From: Amphimedon queenslandica | Lineage: Eukaryota > Porifera > Demospongiae > Haplosclerida > Niphatidae | Direction of reading: 5' to 3' | Assembly: GCF_000090795.2 (NCBI RefSeq) | Contig: NW_003546583.1 | Span: 28,171-65,161 of the forward strand | DNA: 36,991 nt | Part shown: positions 31,781 to 36,991 of the stretch, in pieces | Layout of the letters: every line of letters starts with the position of its first letter | Numbering within the stretch: position 1 is the first letter of the stretch | Notes under the pieces: generated by a model | The model's database searches: none | Told to the model about the DNA's origin: nothing | What the model saw: the letters and a program-made list of their open reading frames with translations, nothing else | Made by a program: the position numbers and the translations under genes

Positions 31781-33027
31781 TTAATAGCTATAGCTTACTC
31801 TCCATTAGGCGTTAGTTCCAATATCTCCAAATGAAATAAAACATCAACTTCAGCAAAAGAATGCATTGAACTACAAATGTACATGTATACAATAATAATA
31901 ATATAAGATAATTCAAAATACTATCAGTTACCCTGCTGTGTCATATAAAGGAGTCATTAGTGAACGAACTACAAAAAAGAAAAGCAAAAAATCAATTTTA
32001 TAATCTCTGCATTTACTCACCTGGTGATGGTCTCTTCTGCATGCTTGGTGACAGATTAAAGTCGCTCTTTCTCCTCCCAGTGGAGGATGAAGGATTGTCA
32101 GGAAACTGTTGATAGTGTCCAAACACTTCAAGTATCAACGGGTAATGCCTCAGGTAGTGTATTAGCTGGTCATTAACATTAACACTGAACTATAGTAGTA
32201 AGAATAATTATTAATAAAGTTTATGAGTGATGTGTTTTACTAACGTTTTGCATGTGATAAAAGCCAAGGGCTAGTTCTTGATGATCATTGTGAAGTGGAG
32301 GAGTAGAGAATACTCTCTCGGTCTTACTGAGAAACCTAGGAATAATAATTATTAATAATAATGTTCATCAATTTATTATCAAACATGCCAGATAATTTTT
32401 ATATTGGCTGTAACTTGAGAAATTTAAGTCGGAATCAGCTCAAACTTTCTGCATAGCATAAGGACATCAATATGTATTAGAAAATGTAATAAAAATTGGG
32501 GGTGATTTTTTAGCCATTTTTTGGAAAAAACCATGGGCTATAATATAGCCTTGGGTATTTTTCAGATTTTGGCAAATTTCTTAAAATGGCTGTAACTTAA
32601 AAAATTTAAGTCGGAATTGGCTCAAACTTTCTACATAGCATAAAGACATCAATATGTATTAGAAAATGTAATAAAAATTGGGGGTGATTTTTTAGCCATT
32701 TTTCGGGAAAAAACCATGGGATATAGTACAGGGTATTTTTTAGATTTTGGCTCATTTTTTAAATGCTCATAAATTGAAAAATTTAAGTCGGAATCGGCTC
32801 AAACTTTCTGTATAGCATAAGGACGTGAAAATGTATTTTTTAAAATGTACTAAAAATTGTGAGTCCTATTAAATAAAAACTAATTTTCCCCATCCTTACT
32901 TGTATTGTACAAAGACATCAGAGAATTCTCTTGGTATACCAGTGGCCTGTATTACAGTCACTCTGAAATAAAACTTTTCCTTCCCATTACCAAAACAATC
33001 GGAAGAAGGAACAAGGTCTTTAACAAA
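23879..33027 (-). CDS. Kinesin-3 (KIF1/UNC-104 type), C-terminal part with PH domain
   Basis: Exons in reading order: 33027-32900, 32335-32245, 32189-32021, 31968-31932, 31870-31799, 31629-31487, 31237-31135, 31053-30991, 30935-30884, 30816-30683, 30521-30463, 30400-30273, 30048-29863, 29543-29410, 24380-24308, 24215-24168, 24111-24043, 23983-23879 (stop). Phases agree at every junction; 597 residues are visible. YFRVTVIQATGIPREFSDVF, ELALGFYHMQN, ILEVFGHYQ, LLSQGIQRRIR, ETAWDSSLHENILLNR and ALSVYIE match the KIF1 stalk (DUF3694) region. KQWIRRYVVVRRPYVLIY, VERGMINLARAKVEY and DKDLFDWLNALDPLL match the C-terminal lipid-binding PH domain. KIF1 motors carry vesicle precursors toward microtubule plus ends. 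The motor and FHA domains are not found in the window. The intron 24381-29409 is about 5 kb and hosts other genes. Confidence 0.92.
24424..24590. repeat. Dispersed ~167-bp repeat, copy 1
   Basis: Nearly identical to 28999-29165, both starting GCTTGGACTCGCTGCAG and containing ATGGTCTGCATGGGCAGCTA. Same orientation, both in the long kinesin intron. A short minus-strand open frame over it is not supported as a gene. Confidence 0.9.
24768..25169. other. Assembly gap (402 N) inside an inverted repeat
   Basis: Run of N. The left edge has CAAGAGTAGA and the right edge TCTACTCTTG, exact reverse complements, so the gap sits in a foldback structure. Confidence 0.95.
25413..25510. repeat. Foldback hairpin (~98 bp)
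   Basis: GTTATACAA at the left pairs with TTGTATAAC at the right, and TATCTATGGCTTTATCATACC pairs with the GGTATGATAAATACCATAGATA block around a short loop. It resembles a small MITE. The preceding 25220-25400 holds variants of a GGGAGGTTGATA motif and no gene. Confidence 0.8.
25554..25763. mobile_element. TACCGTATA-type foldback MITE
   Basis: 210 bp beginning TACCGTATAGGGGTTTTATTT and ending ATGATCCTTATACGGTA. It is non-coding; the open frame over it is not a gene. A diverged inverted relative lies at 29180-29356. Confidence 0.85.
25811..27149. repeat. 557-bp tandem repeat, two full copies and a partial third
   Basis: GGCTATACATTGACAGTTGT occurs at 25872, 26429 and 26985, periods of 557 and 556 bp. 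Copies are over 90% alike by eye. They share AGAGAGAGAG, CACATGTACATATTCAAAC and ACAGACCCATTCCTCTTATA. The third copy breaks off at about 27149, right before the TATA box of the secreted-peptide gene. No copy has a convincing coding frame. Confidence 0.9.
27162..27170 (+). promoter_or_regulatory. TATA box of the secreted-peptide gene
   Basis: TATATAAAG lies about 90 bp upstream of the ATG at 27254, at a spacing that allows a short 5' UTR. It directly follows the partial third copy of the 557-bp repeat. Confidence 0.6.
27254..27674 (+). CDS. Small secreted cysteine-rich peptide
   Basis: Two exons, 27254-27385 and 27582-27674, joined in phase 0; 74 residues. Residues 1-24 form a typical signal peptide with a hydrophobic core and an Ala-rich end. 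The mature part has six Cys at residues 31, 37, 48, 49, 69 and 72, a C-C-CC-C-C framework with spacings 5, 10, 0, 19 and 2. This is the pattern of small disulfide-stabilised peptides such as knottins, but the fold is not proven. Asn41 is a possible N-glycosylation site. The gene lies antisense in the large kinesin intron, with its own TATA box and AATAAA signals near 27717-27726. The function is unknown: defence, signalling or structural peptide are all possible. An alternative start Met follows immediately. Confidence 0.8.
27717..27726 (+). terminator. Polyadenylation signals of the secreted-peptide gene
   Basis: Overlapping AATAAA hexamers about 45 bp after the stop codon. Confidence 0.7.
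27728..28232. other. Non-coding part of the kinesin intron
   Basis: AT-rich sequence with TGTACATG palindromes and no supported gene. The stretch 28524-28998 is likewise without a recognisable gene. Confidence 0.5.
28233..28523 (-). CDS. Possible small two-exon gene, unknown function
   Basis: Exon 28523-28398 starts with an ATG in a good context (AGAATGGCAG) and ends in phase 0 at a strong GTAAGT donor. Exon 28316-28233 follows a pyrimidine-rich acceptor (TTTTCTCTTCTTTGAG) and ends in a stop. The product would be 69 residues, hydrophilic and rich in Arg, Gln and Asn (RQRLRGQHTLEDHYWQNDR across the junction). An E-box-like CACGTG lies upstream, and AATAAA in this strand lies at 28021-28026. 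I do not recognise the family. It could be an exon fragment or chance; the splice-phase match is the main support. Confidence 0.4.
28999..29165. repeat. Dispersed ~167-bp repeat, copy 2
   Basis: Near-identical to 24424-24590 in the same orientation. It is followed at once by a diverged foldback-element relative. Confidence 0.9.
29180..29356. mobile_element. Diverged inverted relative of the 25554 MITE
   Basis: TTCCACAAAAGAGGTGTGG, GGCAAATCTGGACAAAAT and TATACCAACAAAATAAACCC are reverse complements of blocks in 25554-25763. The outer TACCGTATA ends are missing. Confidence 0.7.
29575..29850 (+). repeat. Satellite-like ~180-bp repeat, ~1.5 copies, kinesin intron
   Basis: GGGCTATAGCCTTGGGT occurs twice (near 29634 and 29811), with AGCATAAGGACATCAATATG between. 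It is the family of 11968-12340, located between kinesin exons 29863-30048 and 29410-29543. Confidence 0.9.
30073..30144. repeat. (AAT)n microsatellite
   Basis: About 24 AAT units in a kinesin intron. Similar runs are at 31724-31781 and 33108-33179. Poly-Asn and poly-Ile open frames over them are artefacts. Confidence 0.95.
31290..31355. repeat. TACATG/AAAGTACATGTA palindromic run
   Basis: Alternating ACATGTACATGTACATGTAA and AAAGTACAT units in the intron beside exon 31135-31237. Shorter ACATGTACATGT palindromes are scattered over the window. Confidence 0.85.
32395..32875 (+). repeat. Satellite-like ~180-bp repeat, ~2.7 copies, kinesin intron
   Basis: The AAATTTAAGTCGGAAT block recurs at about 32419, 32599 and 32778, period about 180 bp. 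It lies in the intron between kinesin exons 32900-33027 and 32245-32335 and is the family of 11968 and 29575. Confidence 0.95.
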
Positions 33028-33107
33028 CTAAAAAATAAATAATACGAGCAGAATCATACAATTGCATATAACATGTATCAGTAATTATAATAATAACAAT
33101 AATAATA

Positions 33108-33112
33108 TGATG

Positions 33113-33179
<67 letters not shown>
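33108..33179. repeat. (AAT)n microsatellite
   Basis: About 24 triplets upstream (in gene direction) of the first visible kinesin exon. Confidence 0.95.
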
Positions 33180-33181
<2 letters not shown>

Positions 33182-33288
33182 CTTCAAAAAGAAAAGATCA
33201 AGTAGGATTCACTTTGCGCTAACTTGTCAAAAAAGTAATGAAAACAAGGACGAGTAGGATTTCAAATAACCAACAAAAGTAAGAAATG

Positions 33289-33407
33289 AAAATCCTACTC
33301 TCGTGATGCAAATTCTACTCTACATCACAAGGTGATTTGTAATTTCTTGTATAATAACATTGAAAGTACAATGTAGAGTAGAATTTGCGCCACGAGAGTA
33401 GGATTTT
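33289..33407. repeat. Foldback with AAAATCCTACTCTCG arms
   Basis: The left arm 33289-33325 and right arm 33371-33407 are near-perfect reverse complements (AATCCTACTCTCGTG against CACGAGAGTAGGATT) around a 45-bp loop. A further AAGTAGGATT-like block lies at about 33200. MITE-like. From 33408 to 33836 nothing else is recognised. Confidence 0.85.
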
Positions 33408-33836
33408 ATTATTTAAATCTATGGAGTAAGGCCCTGTTTACACAATAACCCACTTCACTGTATCAGGATTGTTTTTGCTATTATTCATTTCAGGTGTTTA
33501 TACTAATCCAGCAGCTGGATTTTCATAAGATTTATCATTCATTTATAGGAAGTATCCACTTGGTATTCGTTTACATTTTGCTTAAGATAAGTGATGCATA
33601 TTCATGTATTAGTGTAAACAGAAGCTGTATCAGAATCAAAAAGTATTCGTTTACATGTGAAAATGGATCAGTGCCTAATAGTTGAGTCTTCAACTTATCA
33701 TGAACAAAAAGAAGTAGCTCTAACTAATAGTGTATAGTATAATTAAGCATTTTATGTCAATGAATGTCTAGAATTCCATTTTGTACAAGTACAAATCACA
33801 CAAGTTGTAGAGCAATCCCACCTGTCTAAGTAAAAA

Positions 33837-33935
33837 TACCGTATAGCTCCAAATTTTCGTCGGTCAAAATTTTTGTCAAATTCGTCAGGTACTTTTGCTT
33901 GACAAAATTTTTAACCAACAAAAATTTTTGCATAT
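33837..33935. mobile_element. TACCGTATA-type element, one end only
   Basis: Begins TACCGTATAGCTCCAAATTT and has inner TTCGTCGGTCAAAATTTTTG that pairs with downstream CAAAATTTTTAACC. No matching outer end is seen; probably truncated by the next element. Confidence 0.65.
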
Positions 33936-33953
33936 GAATCCATCACCCATAGA

Positions 33954-34147
33954 TACTGTAGGGCGCCTTTTCTGAGGGCTATATATTTTGTGGATTTCGC
34001 GTATTTTGTTGCAAAAATAAACACCTCAAATTAATTGTATGGGTGTGGAAATTCAAATTGGGGATAAAAATCAAAAAATTTAATAGAGTGAAATATACAG
34101 TATATATCTGCTAAATTTACATCCCTCAAAAAAGGCACCCTACGGTA
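33954..34147. mobile_element. TACYGTAGGG-type foldback MITE
   Basis: Left end TACTGTAGGGCGCCTTTTCT, right end CAAAAAAGGCACCCTACGGTA, imperfect inverted repeats. Non-coding. The stretch 34148-34484 has no recognised feature. Confidence 0.8.
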
Positions 34148-34484
34148 TTAAATAATTGATTCACCTAACAAGAGAGTCCAAAACATTAAGTGAAAAGGAG
34201 CAAATTATTAATGGCTGATACTTGACAATGCATTCTGCAATTATGTTCCAAAAGAAGAGGAGATATATAACTAGAAGACAGGAGCATTCTGTAATATTTC
34301 TAATAGTACGTGCTAAAAATTATTCAATATGACAGCTATATTGCAAGTTAACTGATTTGAAAGGAGTTAGTGACATTAGATTCCATCTACAAAGTGAGTT
34401 TAGCCAATGCCTGTACTAAATTCCTAACGACAACTCAGTCAACAAGATTTACATATTTGGAGAGTTTGAGCTGCCAGCTTACAC

Positions 34485-34708
34485 TACCATATAGCTTGAT
34501 ATTTTCGTGGGTCGATATTTTCGTGGTTTGCTCCTAGTGGGGCAATTCATGGTTTAATTTTCGTGGTTGACAGTTTACATAGCCTGTAAGGGGATGGCAC
34601 TTCAATGATTTTGTGGGTTTAAATTTCGTGGGTTTAAATTTCGTGGGCAGCCCATAACCACGAAAACCACAAAATTTATATTCCATGAAAATTTTAAGCT
34701 ATACGGTA
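34485..34708. mobile_element. TACCRTATA-type foldback MITE just upstream of a gene start
   Basis: 224 bp from TACCATATAGCTTGATATTTT to ATTTTAAGCTATACGGTA. Inner TTTCGTGG/CCACGAAA blocks are repeated in both directions. It ends 46 bp before the ATG at 34755, so it probably overlaps the promoter. Confidence 0.85.
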
Positions 34709-34754
34709 TATCAGCAAGTTTACCATAGCAGTGTATGTTAGTAGAAGCAAGAGT

Positions 34755-36991
34755 ATGTCTCTCCTGTTAGTGGTTGTTCTCTTATTCTTCAGTAGCTCCT
34801 GCAGTGTCTCCTCTGGTCAGTATTATGTGTCTGATGACTGCAGTTCAGTTACTCAGTCACCTTGTAATCCTTTATCAGTGTATGCTGGGGATATGTCTCA
34901 ATACAATAACAGCATCTTCTACTTCATTGGAACCAGTGACATTAATGATGATGTTAAAATGACTGCAGTAAGGAATGTTACTCTACATGGACTGGATCAG
35001 TCTTGTCTTATTAGTAGCAGGAGTAAGAAAAGGTACATTCACATCTATAACAGCAATCATGTTGTTTTTTCTAACATGTCAGTTTATCATCTTTTAGTCA
35101 TTGCTAAATCATCCAACAACATTACAATAACTAACTCTTTATTTAATAAAATAAGTCCTAACAAGGGAGATATTTCCATAAAATTAAGCAACGTTTTTGA
35201 TATTAAAGTATCATCCTCAGTTTTTGTTCATCATATTGCAGCTATTACATACGAGCCTCTTCCAGTATGTAGCACTGAACTACCTCATTACTCACTAATA
35301 ATGACTAATGTTACATTATTCAAATACAGTGGGATAGAAGTATTTGCTACTCATGGAACCTCATACAATCTGTCAGTTGTCTTTGATACCTTTTATAATA
35401 TGCTTCATAGTCACTCTAGATTTGTTTTGGGTGAGTGTCTTTTTTCTTTTTATATTAAGAATGCATCATTTCGATCAGTATTTTATCATTACAACGTCTT
35501 TTCTATTGAACTAAGTGAAAACCTGAAATCAAATAAGTGTGAATTTCATGGCATCCAACTAATTTCTACTTTTGTAATTGAGGACAGTCAATTTCTTGAT
35601 AATATGCATGGACCTAGGATACATAAAGATGTATACTCACCCAGAGCACTTAGGAATCACTTTATTAGTATCATTATTAAGTCCTGTTTGATATCTAACA
35701 GCAAAAGTACAGGCTTTTCTATTGATGTAAAATTCTTGAAATCAATCCAAATCAATATAACAGATACTGAATTTATTGAAAATGCAGCAACTATGATATT
35801 AAACAGTGATTCTGTTAGTCTCAGTAATGTTACTATTGCTAAAGTTTTCTCAACAGGTTTGACACTTAAAACATCAATAGTAACAATTGAGAATAAATTG
35901 ACATTTAAAAATAATGCTGGAGTAGTTGGAGGAGGATTAGCAATAAATGACTCATCACAATTGATATTAACACCATCAGCTAACTTAAAGTTTATTGATA
36001 ACCATGCTTCTTATAAAGGTGGAGGGATCTATGTTGAAGAGACGTCAAATAGTGGCATAATATTAGAGGCACCAAATATACCTCTTACATTAATAAACAA
36101 TAGTGCTGGAATATTTGGTGATGATATATATGGATATACTAATCATGGAAGCAATCGTTTCCACTTGACAAACCCAAATATTAGTTCAACGGGTGATGTA
36201 TTGCAAATTCAGTTATGCAACTTTTCTAATTTAAAAAATCCAAGTTACGAACAAATTTATCCAGGTCAAGCACTAAAATTTTATATAGCTTTGCTTGGTT
36301 ATGATTACTTTGGATCACTAAATTTCACTGATGGTACATTGGCAATACGTGATGGCAGAGCTCATGTCGATCATGTATATGTTAGACCTAACCCTAATTG
36401 TTCACTGGTTGAATACAAACCAAACTGTCCTCCCAGTCATGTAAAACATGGCTTGGTAATTCGTACTAAAATATCCTATAAAATATCCCATTCCATTCAT
36501 AGGTATTATATTGTTAATGAATGTCCTATTGGTTTCAGTATAGATAGCTCACAAGGTGGATTTATCTGTGCTTGCAGTCAAAGTGTTTCAAGAGAGAATG
36601 TGACGTGTAATATAACTAGTCTAAACATTACACACAATGGTCTACTGTGGATTGGAACATATCATACCAGTACACCTTTCAATGCTAATGCAACCAATCC
36701 TAATGCATACATTATCAATGAGGACTGTCTCCTCTATTGTTCTCCTAATCCTGTTACCTTTCAGTTGAATCACACTGATACTCAATGTGTGGATAATAGA
36801 GGACACAGAATGTGTGGATCATGTACAAAGGGATACAGTCTACTAATGGGATCAAACAAGTGTGGACAGTGTCATGATAATTACATGATGATAGCTTGGA
36901 TTGCTCTGTTTGCAGTGATGGGTGTACTGCTTGTGGTTCTTCTGATTGCTCTCAATTTACAGTATCAGTGGGTATACTCAATGGTCTATTG
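34755..36991 (+). CDS. Large secreted/membrane protein with beta-helix-like ectodomain (3' end outside window)
   Basis: One uninterrupted frame of 745 codons, open at the window edge. A signal peptide is clear (MSLLLVVVLLFFSSSC). Residues ~20-610 are rich in Asn, Ser, Ile and N-glycosylation sequons, with short repeats of the right-handed beta-helix type; GVVGGGLAIND (~389) and YKGGGIYVEE (~418) resemble GGG-containing repeats of polymorphic-outer-membrane-type proteins. Next come Cys-rich segments (GGFICACS; CGSCTKGYS at ~689; KCGQC at ~700). A membrane span follows at ~711-735 (IAWIALFAVMGVLLVVLLIAL). The long single exon differs from the intron-rich neighbours. Probably a cell-surface receptor or adhesion-like protein of an expanded family; more membrane spans may follow outside. 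The function is unknown. Confidence 0.85.
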   Translation, partial: MSLLLVVVLLFFSSSCSVSSGQYYVSDDCSSVTQSPCNPLSVYAGDMSQYNNSIFYFIGTSDINDDVKMTAVRNVTLHGLDQSCLISSRSKKRYIHIYNSNHVVFSNMSVYHLLVIAKSSNNITITNSLFNKISPNKGDISIKLSNVFDIKVSSSVFVHHIAAITYEPLPVCSTELPHYSLIMTNVTLFKYSGIEVFATHGTSYNLSVVFDTFYNMLHSHSRFVLGECLFSFYIKNASFRSVFYHYNVFSIELSENLKSNKCEFHGIQLISTFVIEDSQFLDNMHGPRIHKDVYSPRALRNHFISIIIKSCLISNSKSTGFSIDVKFLKSIQINITDTEFIENAATMILNSDSVSLSNVTIAKVFSTGLTLKTSIVTIENKLTFKNNAGVVGGGLAINDSSQLILTPSANLKFIDNHASYKGGGIYVEETSNSGIILEAPNIPLTLINNSAGIFGDDIYGYTNHGSNRFHLTNPNISSTGDVLQIQLCNFSNLKNPSYEQIYPGQALKFYIALLGYDYFGSLNFTDGTLAIRDGRAHVDHVYVRPNPNCSLVEYKPNCPPSHVKHGLVIRTKISYKISHSIHRYYIVNECPIGFSIDSSQGGFICACSQSVSRENVTCNITSLNITHNGLLWIGTYHTSTPFNANATNPNAYIINEDCLLYCSPNPVTFQLNHTDTQCVDNRGHRMCGSCTKGYSLLMGSNKCGQCHDNYMMIAWIALFAVMGVLLVVLLIALNLQYQWVYSMVY

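Noticed and set aside
31928-32131. 67-codon minus frame with Cys/His residues suggesting a zinc motif
   Set aside because: It is an off-frame reading of kinesin exons 32021-32189 and 31932-31968; the correct frame matches KIF1.
1-36991. tRNA or rRNA genes
   Set aside because: No cloverleaf with A and B boxes and no ribosomal RNA-like stretch was recognised on either strand by eye; a tRNA scan was not possible.

Overview
This window looks like nuclear DNA of an early-branching animal, most likely a demosponge of the Amphimedon queenslandica type (inference). It is AT-rich and gene-dense, with many short GT-AG introns, animal-type genes (XAB2/SYF1, DARS2, a kinesin-3), large receptor-like families, AAT/ATT microsatellites, TACATGTA palindromes and small foldback elements. 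Two assembly gaps are present (11131-11967 and 24768-25169).

Layout. (1) About 398-7064 is an array of ~90-bp tandem units. Every counted unit holds a pyrimidine-rich tract, an AG acceptor, a 3-nt core (9 nt in three units) and a GTAAGT-type donor. I counted 66 such cores. Read as single-codon microexons in phase 0 they contain no stop. They join in frame to the large exon at 7568. In order they spell a 28-residue stretch without charge, then an Arg-rich stretch, then a charged helix-like stretch. This is what a transmembrane segment, a stop-transfer anchor and a cytoplasmic linker look like. The downstream exons (7568-10216) encode a Roc-COR-like GTPase module and a Death domain. This is the main discovery of the window: a signalling protein whose membrane anchor and linker appear to be encoded almost one amino acid per exon. 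(2) 10677-16059 (+) is the splicing factor XAB2/SYF1, partly hidden by a gap. (3) 16100-19351 (-) is a condensation-domain-like protein with an altered catalytic motif. (4) 19403-23103 (+) is mitochondrial aspartyl-tRNA synthetase DARS2, divergent from gene 3. (5) 23879-33027 (-) is the C-terminal half of a KIF1/UNC-104-type kinesin-3 ending in a PH domain. Its ~5-kb intron holds a small secreted cysteine-rich peptide gene (27254-27674, +) and a possible small minus-strand gene (28233-28523). (6) 34755-36991 (+) is the start of a large secreted/membrane protein with a beta-helix-like ectodomain, cut by the window edge.

Between and inside the genes lie repeats: a ~180-bp satellite-like family in introns of three genes, a foldback family with TACCRTATA ends, a pogo-like foldback element, a 557-bp tandem repeat upstream of the secreted-peptide gene, and 50-bp and 47-bp minisatellites. 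The genes do not form one pathway. XAB2, DARS2 and kinesin-3 are housekeeping or transport genes, while the first and last genes are receptor-like. All exon structures are read by eye from splice signals, reading frame and recalled family similarity; none is backed by transcripts.
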